34,989 nt of DNA from positions 1 through 34,989 of the forward strand of contig JAPPEU010000001.1 of assembly GCA_028875245.1 (NCBI GenBank). Direction: 5' to 3'. The translations under genes and the position numbers were made by a program. This DNA is from Chloroflexota bacterium (GTDB lineage Bacteria; Chloroflexota; Anaerolineae; Aggregatilineales; Phototrophicaceae). Shown piece by piece: positions 24,120 to 31,622 of the stretch. Numbering within the stretch: the stretch's first letter is position 1; every line of letters starts with the position of its first letter. The notes beneath the pieces are model-generated. The model saw nothing but the letters and a program-made list of their open reading frames with translations. It was not told the origin of the DNA and searched no databases.

Positions 24120-25604
24120 TCAAAGCCGCGCAAAAGTACCCTTCAAGGTCAGATACAGCGACTGATAGATCTCGTAGCGCTCCGCGTATACGTCTGCGTC
24201 GTCCCCGACCGCGACTGTATCACCCGTCTGGATCATCGCCTCGCAGGCTGATGCGGCATCATCATAAAGGCCGGCCGCCACTGAGGCCAGCGCCGCCGCG
24301 CCGAAAGCGCCGCCCTCGGTCGTGTTGACGTTGACCAAGGGCGCGCCCAAGACATCGGCGATGATCTGCTGCCAAATCGGGCTCTTGGCGCCGCCACCGC
24401 TGATGCGCGCCTCGTAGGCGTCCGGCAATCCCGCTTGATCAATCAGCGTGAAAGAATCTTTCAAGCCAAAGGCGACGCCCTCGAGGACGGCGCGCGTCAT
24501 GTGTCCGCGGCTGTGCCGTGTCGTCATGCCGATGAAGGCGCCCCGCGCCAGCGGATCGGGATGCGGCGTGCGTTCGCCGGTGAGATAGGGCAGGAAGAAC
24601 AGGCCCTCGCTGCCGGCGGGCACATCAGCCGCTTCCGCCAGCAAGCTCTCAAAGTCGAGGTCGGGCGCGATGCTGTCTTTGTACCATTGCAGGCTGCCGG
24701 CGGCGCTGAGCATGACGCCCATGAAATGCCAGGTATCGGGCACGGCGTGGCAGAAGGCGTGCAAACGGCCTTCCGGTTCGTAGGCGTAGCGGCTGAGCGG
24801 CGCGAAGACGACGCCCGAGGTGCCGACGGTGACGCCGATCATCTCTGGCTTGACGCAGCCCATGCCGACCGCGCCCGCTGCTTGATCGCCGCCCCCGCCG
24901 ACGACGGGCGTGCCCGGTTTGAGCCCGGTGGCCGCCGCGCCGGCCGCGCTGATCGTCGATGTAACTTGCGTGCCCTCGTGCACGGGCGGCATCCACTCCG
25001 CCGGTATCTCCAGCGCTTCCAGGACTTCGGCTGACCAGGCGCGCTCGGCGACATTGAGCAGCGATGTGCCGGCCGCGCCCGCCAAATCCGTCGCGTAACT
25101 ATCAGTCAACTTGTAGCGGATGTAATCTTTGGGCAGCAGCACCTGCGCCGCTCTTGCATAGACCGCAGGCTCATTGTCGCGCACCCAGAGGATCTTGGGC
25201 GCGGTGAAACCGGTGACGGCCGGGTTGCCGGTCAACTCAAGCAGGCGATCGGCGCCGACGGTCTCGGTCATCGCGTCGCACTGCGCCTGTGTGCGCTGGT
25301 CGTTCCAGAGGATGGACGGGCGCAGCACTTCGCCGGCGGCGTCCAGCAGGACGAGGCCGTGCATCTGCCCGGTGAGCCCGATGGCGCTGATGTCTTCACC
25401 GCGCAAGCCGGCCTCCGCCAGCGCCTGCCGGATGCTCGCGCTGATGCCATGCCACCAATCGGCCGGGTTCTGCTCGCTCCATAGCGGCTTGGGCTGGCTG
25501 ATCGGCTGCGGACTGTTGGCGACAGCGATGACCGCGCCGGCCTCGTCGATGATCAGCGCTTTGGCGCCGGTCGTGCTGATATCAAGTCCCATCAGGTAGG
25601 GCAT
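24120..25604 (-). CDS. xylB: Xylulokinase
   Basis: FGGY-family carbohydrate kinase of 494 residues that phosphorylates D-xylulose to xylulose 5-phosphate for the pentose phosphate pathway. It begins LMGLDISTTGAKALIID (phosphate-1 loop), has GLTGQMHGLVLLD and ILWNDQRTQAQC, which are xylulokinase hallmarks, then GGGGDQAAGAVGMG with the catalytic aspartate, and ISGGGAKSPIWQQIIADV in the C-terminal ATP domain. ATG 25604 is chosen because AAGGA lies 6 bases upstream; in-frame ATGs at 25610 and 25631 are less well placed. It is the second gene after xylA on the same strand, separated by 126 bases with a repeat. Assignment is secure. Confidence 0.95.
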   Translation of the reverse strand: MPYLMGLDISTTGAKALIIDEAGAVIAVANSPQPISQPKPLWSEQNPADWWHGISASIRQALAEAGLRGEDISAIGLTGQMHGLVLLDAAGEVLRPSILWNDQRTQAQCDAMTETVGADRLLELTGNPAVTGFTAPKILWVRDNEPAVYARAAQVLLPKDYIRYKLTDSYATDLAGAAGTSLLNVAERAWSAEVLEALEIPAEWMPPVHEGTQVTSTISAAGAAATGLKPGTPVVGGGGDQAAGAVGMGCVKPEMIGVTVGTSGVVFAPLSRYAYEPEGRLHAFCHAVPDTWHFMGVMLSAAGSLQWYKDSIAPDLDFESLLAEAADVPAGSEGLFFLPYLTGERTPHPDPLARGAFIGMTTRHSRGHMTRAVLEGVAFGLKDSFTLIDQAGLPDAYEARISGGGAKSPIWQQIIADVLGAPLVNVNTTEGGAFGAAALASVAAGLYDDAASACEAMIQTGDTVAVGDDADVYAERYEIYQSLYLTLKGTFARL

Positions 25605-25677
25605 GGCCATTCCTTTCCATAACTGCGGCAATTGGCGCGCCGCACGCGTGCTGCCACTACGGCATCCCGACGATGAC

Positions 25678-25706
25678 TGTAGGGGCGTTTCGCTGAAACG
25701 CTCGCC
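25678..25706. repeat. Dispersed TGTAGGGGCGTTTCGC repeat copy between xylA and xylB
   Basis: TGTAGGGGCGTTTCGCTGAAACGCTCGCC has arms GGCGTTTC and GAAACGCTC that pair closely. It lies between the xylA stop and the xylB start and could influence relative expression by stabilising the upstream message. Confidence 0.65.
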
Positions 25707-25730
25707 TTCCCGTCAGCCAAATGACGGGGA

Positions 25731-26897
25731 TCAACGCACGCCCAGCAGCACATCAAAGGTCAGCTGATCGAGCCGCTCGTAGGGCAGGTTGCGCGCGCCC
25801 AGGCCGGCGCGGTCAAAGGCGGTCGCTTTGAGTTGATCGGCGGCGGCCTTGCTGTAACCGGCGCTCAGATAGGCGTAGCTGCCGTCATCGGCGTTGATCT
25901 CGGCCAGCAGCGCCTGAATCTCGGCGTCAGCGTTGAATTGCGCCGCTTTCTCTTTGAACACCAGGTAAGAACGCATGCAGCCGCGCGCGAATTCCTTGAC
26001 ATCTTCATATTGCGAGCTGCGGTAGGCGTGGGCGTCGAAGTGGCGGCTTCCATCGTAGCCGACATCCTCGAGGAAGCGCACAAGATGGAAATTCTGTTTG
26101 ATCATCATGCTGCCGAAGCGGAAGTCCTGATCGTAGCGGCCGAACATCTGGTCATTGAGGTCAATATGGAAGAGCTTGCCCGCTTCCCAGGCTTGCGCCA
26201 CCGCATGCAGGAAGTTCAAGCCGGCCATGTGCTCGTGGGCGACTTCGGGATTGACGCCGACCATGTCGGGATCGTCGAGCGTGGCGATGAAGCCGAGCAT
26301 GCTGCCGACGGTGGGGAAGTAGATATCGCTGCGCGGTTCGTTGGGCTTTGGCTCGAGGGCGAAACGATAACCGTAATCGTTATCTTTGGAATATTCGCAT
26401 AAGAAGTTAATCGCATCGCGAAACCGCTTGACGCCGTCGGTCGGGTTCTTGGCGCTGTCGCACTCGGCGCCCTCGCGCCCGCCCCAGAAGACATAGACCT
26501 GCGCGCCCAGCTCCGCCCCCAGGTCCATCGAAGCCATCGTTTTTTGCAGGGCATAAGCGCGGACGGCGGCGTCGTTGCTGGTGAAGGCGCCGTCTTTGAA
26601 AGCGGGGTCGAAGAAGAGATTGGTGGTCGCCATCGGGCAGACGATGCCGGTCTCGTCCATGGCCCGCTTGAAATCGGCGACGATCTGGTCGCGCTCGGCC
26701 GGCGTCGCGTCGATGGGCACGAGGTCGTTGTCGTGCAGGTTGACGCCCCAGGCGCCGACCTCGGCCAGCATGCGCACGATATCGACCGGCGAGATTGGAT
26801 CGCGGGTGGCGTCGCCGAAGGGGTCGCGGCCGATATTGCCCACCGTCCACAAGCCGAAGGTGAATTTATGTTCCGGGCGTGGTGTGTAATCCGCCAT
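25731..26897 (-). CDS. xylA: Xylose isomerase, short (actinobacterial-type) class
   Basis: Cytoplasmic TIM-barrel enzyme converting D-xylose to D-xylulose. The 388-residue length and lack of an N-terminal extension fit class I. The catalytic histidine and partner are in NLHDNDL (H55, D58). Metal and substrate ligands are seen in [17 protein letters not shown] (Glu and Lys), [11 protein letters not shown] (Glu and His), HIDLNDQ and [11 protein letters not shown] 26897 has AAAGGA 7 bases upstream. It leads the xylAB operon and has a near-consensus promoter (26932-26961) with an inverted repeat in the spacer. It diverges from lutA. Assignment is secure. Confidence 0.96.
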   Translation of the reverse strand: MADYTPRPEHKFTFGLWTVGNIGRDPFGDATRDPISPVDIVRMLAEVGAWGVNLHDNDLVPIDATPAERDQIVADFKRAMDETGIVCPMATTNLFFDPAFKDGAFTSNDAAVRAYALQKTMASMDLGAELGAQVYVFWGGREGAECDSAKNPTDGVKRFRDAINFLCEYSKDNDYGYRFALEPKPNEPRSDIYFPTVGSMLGFIATLDDPDMVGVNPEVAHEHMAGLNFLHAVAQAWEAGKLFHIDLNDQMFGRYDQDFRFGSMMIKQNFHLVRFLEDVGYDGSRHFDAHAYRSSQYEDVKEFARGCMRSYLVFKEKAAQFNADAEIQALLAEINADDGSYAYLSAGYSKAAADQLKATAFDRAGLGARNLPYERLDQLTFDVLLGVR

Positions 26898-26931
26898 TAG
26901 GTTGTCCTTTGCTCAGGCTGAACTAAGGCGG

Positions 26932-26961
26932 ATTGTAACAAAAACTGTTATCGCTTGTCAG
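26932..26961 (-). promoter_or_regulatory. Promoter of xylAB
   Basis: On the minus strand CTGACA (26956-26961) and TACAAT (26932-26937) each match the consensus at five of six positions, with an 18-base spacer. It gives a leader of about 30 bases before xylA. Confidence 0.6.
26936..26950. promoter_or_regulatory. Operator-like inverted repeat in the xylA promoter
   Basis: TAACA (26936-26940) and TGTTA (26946-26950) are perfect inverted copies around AAAAC. The element lies within the -10/-35 spacer and touches the -10 box, where a bound repressor would block RNA polymerase. A ROK-type XylR or a LacI-type regulator is possible; none is encoded in the window. Confidence 0.4.
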
Positions 26962-27018
26962 CCAGCTTTTCGGTAAACTACCTGCCTGTACTTATCGCCA
27001 CAGCCGAAAGCACGGTAC

Positions 27019-27798
27019 ATGGCATTACCCGAACGTGAATCGCCAATCGGCAAGCGCGCCTCCCTTTTCGTCACCTGCATCGTCGACATGATCTACCCGG
27101 GCACAGGCATGTCGGTGGTGGACATCCTCGAGCATGTCGGCGTCGAGGTCGACTTCCTGCCCGACCAAACCTGCTGCGCCCAGCCGGCCTTCAACTCCGG
27201 TTATCGCGATGAAGCGCGCACGGTGGCGAGGCATTTCTTCAAAACCTTCAAAGACGCCGAGGTGATCGTGACGCCGTCCGGCTCCTGCGCGGCGATGCTG
27301 CGGCACGAGTATCCGCATCTCTTCAAGCCCGAAGACGACGACGCTTACGAGCAGGCGCAGCGCATCGCGTCTATCACCTGGGAGTTCAGCGAATTCCTCG
27401 TCGATGGTCTGGGCATCGCCAATCTCGATTTGACCCTGCCGGCAAAGCAGTCCTTCGCCATTCATGACGCTTGCCACGGTCTGCGCGGCTTGGGCTTGGG
27501 CGGCGCGGCCCGTGAATTGATCGCGCATTTGGGCAACGCCGAGCTGGCAGAATTGAACGAGTGCGAGGTCTGCTGCGGCTTCGGCGGCCTGTTCAGCTTG
27601 AAGATGCCCGAGCTCAGCAATGCCATGCTGCAGAACAAGGTGAAGAATATCATCGCTGCGGACGCGGACACGATCGTGACCGGCGATGTCAGCTGCCTGA
27701 CGCAGATGAACGGCGGGCTGTCTCGTGGGAAGTCGCCGAAGCGCGTGCTGCATCTGGCCGATGTATTAGCGCAGGCATTGCCCGGAGGCAGGTCATGA
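27019..27798 (+). CDS. lutA: L-lactate utilization protein LutA (CCG-domain Fe-S protein)
   Basis: Cysteine-rich-domain protein of 259 residues, one of three subunits of the LutABC L-lactate oxidase (also YkgE). Two CCG domains are visible: FVTCIVDMIYPGTG...CCAQPAFNSGY near residues 17-60, and DACHGLRGLG...CCGFGGLFSLK near 150-200, which hold iron-sulfur or Zn centres. The GSC motif in TPSGSCAAMLRHEYP is a family hallmark. The start ATG has only a weak ribosome site. LutB begins at the overlapping ATGA. It diverges from xylA across 121 bases. The complex oxidises lactate to pyruvate and donates electrons to the respiratory chain. Confidence 0.93.
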   Translation: MALPERESPIGKRASLFVTCIVDMIYPGTGMSVVDILEHVGVEVDFLPDQTCCAQPAFNSGYRDEARTVARHFFKTFKDAEVIVTPSGSCAAMLRHEYPHLFKPEDDDAYEQAQRIASITWEFSEFLVDGLGIANLDLTLPAKQSFAIHDACHGLRGLGLGGAARELIAHLGNAELAELNECEVCCGFGGLFSLKMPELSNAMLQNKVKNIIAADADTIVTGDVSCLTQMNGGLSRGKSPKRVLHLADVLAQALPGGRS

Positions 27799-29204
27799 CG
27801 GTTGAGTTGCAATCGAATGATTTCATCGCCCTGGCTGATATCGCCTTGCGCAACCCCGATCTGCAGCATGCGGTCGGCGCCGGCACGCGCGGCGGTTATG
27901 CCAGCCGGGCGGAAGCGATGTTCGCCCATGGCAATGAACACGGCGAGTTCATGCGGCGGCAGGCGGCCGAGGCGAAGCGCCGCGCCCTGCGCCAATTGCC
28001 CGACCTGCTGGAAATGGCGGAGCGCAACCTGCTGGCGAATGGCTGGGGCGTGGAATGGGCGGAAGACGCCAGACAGGCGAATCAACTTGTACTGGATATC
28101 GCGGCGCGCCACGGCGTGCGAACCATCACTAAGTCGAAGTCCATGCTGAGCGAAGAACTGGGCGTCAACCATGTGATGGAGGCGGCCGGCTTGCGCGTGG
28201 TCGAGACGGACCTGGGCGAGTATATCATCCAACTCAACAACGAGACGCCGAGCCACATCGTCGCCCCGGTCATGCACAAGACGAAAGACGAAATCCGCGA
28301 TATTTTTATCCGCGAGCTGGGCATGGCGCCGACCGATGACGCCGAGGTGATGGTGGCTTTCGCCCGCAAGATGCTGCGCGAGGATTTTCTCAAAGCCGAT
28401 ATGGGCATCTCCGGCGCCAACTTCCTGATCGCTGAAACCGGCTCGATCGGCCTGGTGATGAACGAAGGCAACGGCCGCATGTGCACATCCATGCCGCGCC
28501 TGCACATCGCCTTGGTCGGCATCGAAAAGATTGTCGAAACTGTCGAGGACTACGCCACGTTGACGCAGGTGCTGCCGCGCAGCTCCACCGGCCAATCGCT
28601 GACCGTCTACACCAATATTCTCAACGGACCGGCGCGGAGCGACGAAGATGACGGGCCGGAGCACGCTTACGTCATCCTGGTCGACAATGGCCGCTCGGAG
28701 ATATACGGGACGAAGTATGCCGACGCCCTGGCATGCATCCGCTGCGGCGCCTGCCAGAATGCCTGCCCGGTCTACCGCAGCACAGGCGGGCACGCCTACG
28801 GCTGGGTCTACGGCGGCCCCATTGGCGCGGTGCTCACGCCATTATTCGTCGGCTTGGAGAATGCGGCGCCGCTGCCCCATGCCAGCAGCCTCTGCGGCAG
28901 CTGCAAGCAGGTCTGTCCGGTCGATATCGATTTGCCGCGCATGCTGCTGGACCTGCGCTGGGATCAGGTGCGCAAGGGCCAATCCAACGTCGATTGGGAC
29001 GCGGCCATGAAAATGTGGGCGATCGGCATGACCTCGCCGACGCGCTTTGCCCTCGGCGGGAAAGCGGCCCGCGCCGGTCAGGCGATCATGGGCGAATACA
29101 TGCCGGGCCTGCTGGGCAATTGGAGCAAACACCGCGATTTCCCCGACTTTGCGCCCAAGCCTTTCCGCCAGCTGTGGAAGGAACGCCCAAATGTCCGCGC
29201 GTGA
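27795..29204 (+). CDS. lutB: L-lactate utilization Fe-S protein LutB
   Basis: Iron-sulfur subunit of the Lut lactate-oxidising complex, 469 residues. The N-terminal half is a LUD domain (ITKSKSMLSEELGVNHVMEA, GISGANFLIAETGSIGLVMN). The C-terminal half has two ferredoxin-type motifs: CIRCGACQNACPVYR (C314, C317, C320, C324) and CGSCKQVCPVDIDLP (C367, C370, C374), for [4Fe-4S] clusters. ATG 27795 overlaps the lutA stop and is supported by GGAGG upstream. Its last 14 bases overlap lutC. The length and domain order match known LutB/YkgF. A longer reading upstream in the same frame only overlaps lutA and is rejected. Confidence 0.94.
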   Translation: MTVELQSNDFIALADIALRNPDLQHAVGAGTRGGYASRAEAMFAHGNEHGEFMRRQAAEAKRRALRQLPDLLEMAERNLLANGWGVEWAEDARQANQLVLDIAARHGVRTITKSKSMLSEELGVNHVMEAAGLRVVETDLGEYIIQLNNETPSHIVAPVMHKTKDEIRDIFIRELGMAPTDDAEVMVAFARKMLREDFLKADMGISGANFLIAETGSIGLVMNEGNGRMCTSMPRLHIALVGIEKIVETVEDYATLTQVLPRSSTGQSLTVYTNILNGPARSDEDDGPEHAYVILVDNGRSEIYGTKYADALACIRCGACQNACPVYRSTGGHAYGWVYGGPIGAVLTPLFVGLENAAPLPHASSLCGSCKQVCPVDIDLPRMLLDLRWDQVRKGQSNVDWDAAMKMWAIGMTSPTRFALGGKAARAGQAIMGEYMPGLLGNWSKHRDFPDFAPKPFRQLWKERPNVRA

Positions 29205-29820
29205 AAGAATCCTGAGCAGATTGCGGGCGGCGCAAGCGCCATTTACCGATGTCGCGCTCATCGTCGAACGCCGCCAGATGATCCCGCCACAGACGATGAC
29301 CGCGTCCGAACGCTTGAATCAATTCATCGACAATGCGCAAAGCCTCGGCTGTTTTGTGTATCAAGTGGATCGCAGCGAAGCCGTCGAGCAGATTATGGAC
29401 CTGCTGGACGGCGACAAATCCCTGCTGAGTTGGGACGAGGCGCATTTGCCGCTGGATGGCGCGCATGGCCTGCTGAATTCGCTCGGTGTGGCTGTCGCCC
29501 AGCATAACGACGGCGGCGTCCGCGTCGGCCTCACCGGCGTGAACGCGGCGCTGGCGGCGACCGGGAGCCTCGTGCTGGAGAGCGGCGCGGGGCGCTATCG
29601 CAGCGCTTCGCTATTGCCGGACCTGCACATTGCGCTGATGACGGCGGATCAGGTCCTGCCCGACCTCGAGACTTGGGCGGCGGCGCGCGCTCATGAGGCC
29701 TTCCGCGAAGCCAGCAATACGGTGATCGTCTCCGGTCCCAGCAAGACGGCCGATATCGGCCATCAACTCGTCAAAGGCGCGCATGGCCCGCGCGAGCTGC
29801 ATATCTTGATCTTGCCTTAG
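29191..29820 (+). CDS. lutC: L-lactate utilization protein LutC (LUD domain)
   Basis: Third subunit of the Lut complex, 209 residues, LUD domain (YkgG-like). It starts MSARERILSRLR as is usual for LutC, and has VGLTGVNAALAATGSLVLESG (family GITGADAAIAETGT-type motif) and a C-terminal VIVSGPSKTADIGHQLVKGAHGP, where the SGPSxTADIE...G.HGP hallmark is clear with H in place of E after GI. ATG 29191 overlaps the end of lutB by 14 bases; GGAAGGAA upstream serves as ribosome site. The operon ends here; a toxin-antitoxin pair with its own promoter follows. Confidence 0.93.
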   Translation: MSARERILSRLRAAQAPFTDVALIVERRQMIPPQTMTASERLNQFIDNAQSLGCFVYQVDRSEAVEQIMDLLDGDKSLLSWDEAHLPLDGAHGLLNSLGVAVAQHNDGGVRVGLTGVNAALAATGSLVLESGAGRYRSASLLPDLHIALMTADQVLPDLETWAAARAHEAFREASNTVIVSGPSKTADIGHQLVKGAHGPRELHILILP

Positions 29821-29847
29821 GCAAAGCGCGGAGGCCGGCGCGCATCT

Positions 29848-29875
29848 TTGGTTGGTCGTGTTTTCCCGCTATAAT
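29848..29875 (+). promoter_or_regulatory. Promoter of the toxin-antitoxin pair
   Basis: A perfect TATAAT (29870-29875) has TTGGTT (29848-29853) upstream with a 16-base spacer. It lies 44 bases before the antitoxin start and just after the lutC stop, so the pair is transcribed independently of lutABC. Confidence 0.55.
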
Positions 29876-29919
29876 GTGAGGGGGCCGCCAACATTCCTGG
29901 CGCAGTGAGGGAATACACC

Positions 29920-30327
29920 ATGAAAATCGAAATCTCGGACGAAGTCGGCCTGCAGCTAAAAGAACTGGCTAAAGAGCGAAATCTGACTATAGAAGAGCTT
30001 GTCAGCGATATGCTTGAGGGTCGTAATGTCGTGCGCAACAGCGTCAGGTTGACGGAGGAGTCCGCCAAATCGGAATTGACTGCGCCTGAAGCGGGAGACG
30101 CTTGCCCGCCCTACTTGGCAAAACAGGCGACTGAACGCGGCATCTCGCCTGAACGTCTGTCCGAACTGCTTGAAAAAGAGTATCCACCAGGATCTTTAGC
30201 CAGGTTCGCGCAAGTCGCGCTTAAGGCTGGTGTGGCTTCGAAAGAAAGAGTTGATACTTCAGCTCGCAGCCGAGAGATACTTAACAATGAGTTCGCCGAT
30301 TTCATCGATCGACGCATCCGTAGATGA
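29920..30327 (+). CDS. Putative antitoxin of a PIN-toxin module
   Basis: A 135-residue protein with no firm family match. The N terminus, KIEISDEVGLQLKELAKERN followed by LTIEELVSDML, resembles the beta-strand/two-helix pattern of ribbon-helix-helix antitoxins, which bind their own promoter. The remaining 95 or so residues are charged and probably helical, longer than in a typical VapB (about 70-90 residues). Its stop overlaps the PIN gene's start (ATGA), the usual arrangement for a toxin-antitoxin pair. ATG 29920 is preferred to a GTG at 29905 because GAGGG lies 8 bases upstream of it. Antitoxin role is inferred from position and N-terminal pattern. Confidence 0.65.
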   Translation: MKIEISDEVGLQLKELAKERNLTIEELVSDMLEGRNVVRNSVRLTEESAKSELTAPEAGDACPPYLAKQATERGISPERLSELLEKEYPPGSLARFAQVALKAGVASKERVDTSARSREILNNEFADFIDRRIRR

Positions 30328-30746
30328 CAATCATCACCGATACAAGCTTTGTCTTTGCCGTTCACAATCCCAACGACGTTAACCACAAGGTTGCTGCGGC
30401 TTTTGCGTTTGAGACGTCGCCAGATATGATGCTGGTCCCTGACGTGGTTCTCCCGGAGTTCGCGTATCTCGCTGTGCGTGACGTCGGATACGCGCGGCTA
30501 CATACGATTTTGGAGAGCTTTAGACTGAGCGACATTGCGCTTGTGCCGCTGGAACGGAGTGATTTGGAAAGGATTTGCGACATCACCAAAACCTATGCCA
30601 GCGCAGAATTTGACATCGTCGATTGCTGCATAATGGCAATCGCGGAGCGGCTCGGCATTACACGGATCGCCACCTTTGACCGGCGCGACTTCAGCATATT
30701 TCGCCCACGGCACTGCGGATTCTTCGAATTGCTGCCTGCGCAATAG
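30324..30746 (+). CDS. PIN-domain toxin (VapC-like ribonuclease)
   Basis: PIN-domain protein of 140 residues, a Mg-dependent ribonuclease by family. The acidic active-site residues are in place: D6 in IITDTSF, E45 in VLPEFAYL, D100 in FDIVDCCIMAIAERLG, and D119 in IATFDRRDF. It overlaps the upstream antitoxin-like gene by ATGA, so the two are coupled. In VapBC systems such toxins cleave tRNA or rRNA when the antitoxin is degraded. Family call is strong; the RNA target is unknown. Confidence 0.87.
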   Translation: MTIITDTSFVFAVHNPNDVNHKVAAAFAFETSPDMMLVPDVVLPEFAYLAVRDVGYARLHTILESFRLSDIALVPLERSDLERICDITKTYASAEFDIVDCCIMAIAERLGITRIATFDRRDFSIFRPRHCGFFELLPAQ

Positions 30747-30794
30747 CGGGACGCCCTCTGATGCTGTCCGCCACTCCGACGGCCGCGTAAGACC

Positions 30795-31622
30795 TCAGCC
30801 CTCCTCAATTCCCGCCTGTGCCATCAGTCCCCGCAGCGCGCCCACCGCCGCCGCCATGCCATCGCCGCCGCTGAACCCGCTGGAATGCCGCGCCTCGAGC
30901 AGATGCGGCTCCAGTGAGAGCGCCCCCTCATATCCGCTTGCTTTCAGCCGCGTCAGCAGCGCCAACAATTGACCATCGCCGGCGCCGGCGACCGTCACCG
31001 AGTTGTCGGCGAGCTTGGCGTCCTTGATGTGGATGTAGCCAATATAGGGATGAAGGGCGTCCCACCAGCGGTCGACCTGGTCGACAGCGCCGCACTGGAC
31101 AAAATTGGCCGGGTCCCAAATGAAGCGCAGGTGCGGAGTATCGATGGCGCGCATGAGCTCCAGACAGCGTTCGGGCAGGTCGCCCACGACGCCTTTCTCG
31201 TTCTCAAGCAGCAGCTGCAAGTCATTCTGCCGGGCGATTTCACTGAGCGCCGCGAGCCGCTCAATCGAAAGTTTGATGGCGTCGGCGTCAACTTCGGCTT
31301 GGGGGTAAAAGCTGAACAGGCGGATGTTCCTTGTGCCGAGGTTGTGGGCGGTCGCGCCGATGGTCTTGAGGCGCTCGCCTTCGATCGCGATCGGGTCGAT
31401 GATGGGCGACTTGCCGATGGGGCTGCCCATGCAGCTGACTCCGATGCCGTATTCCTGACATAGTTCTTTGATGCGCCCGTTGTGGTCGGCGCTGAATTGG
31501 GAGCAGTTGACACCCCAGGCGGCGCGGATATCGATGAGCGGAATGTCAAGCTGCTGAATGCATTGCAACTGTTCTTCAAAGTCTGCCGCGATTTCATCGC
31601 CGAATGCGCTAATCCTCATCAT
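30795..31622 (-). CDS. Sugar phosphate isomerase/epimerase (xylose isomerase-like TIM barrel)
   Basis: AP endonuclease 2/xylose isomerase-like TIM-barrel protein of 275 residues. It begins RISAFGDEIAADFEEQL and has the metal ligands expected of the family: LLLENEKG (Glu), RFIWDPANFVQ (Asp), GYIHIKDAK (His) and ALSLEPHL (Glu). Members isomerise or epimerise sugars and polyols such as inosose, tagatose or hydroxypyruvate. Two adjacent ATG codons (31622 and 31619) are possible, with AAGG a few bases upstream. Its first 14 bases overlap the end of the alcohol-dehydrogenase-like gene, so the pair is an operon, perhaps for successive oxidation and isomerisation of one sugar or polyol. Specificity cannot be told. 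Confidence 0.88.
   Translation of the reverse strand: MMRISAFGDEIAADFEEQLQCIQQLDIPLIDIRAAWGVNCSQFSADHNGRIKELCQEYGIGVSCMGSPIGKSPIIDPIAIEGERLKTIGATAHNLGTRNIRLFSFYPQAEVDADAIKLSIERLAALSEIARQNDLQLLLENEKGVVGDLPERCLELMRAIDTPHLRFIWDPANFVQCGAVDQVDRWWDALHPYIGYIHIKDAKLADNSVTVAGAGDGQLLALLTRLKASGYEGALSLEPHLLEARHSSGFSGGDGMAAAVGALRGLMAQAGIEEG

Noticed and set aside
27561..27794. N-terminal extension of lutB
   Set aside because: It lies wholly inside lutA in another frame; ATG 27795 with the stop overlap and GGAGG fits the known LutB N terminus.
27462..28793. A 443-codon open frame opposite lutA/lutB
   Set aside because: LutA and LutB motifs and the ATGA overlap settle the coding strand.
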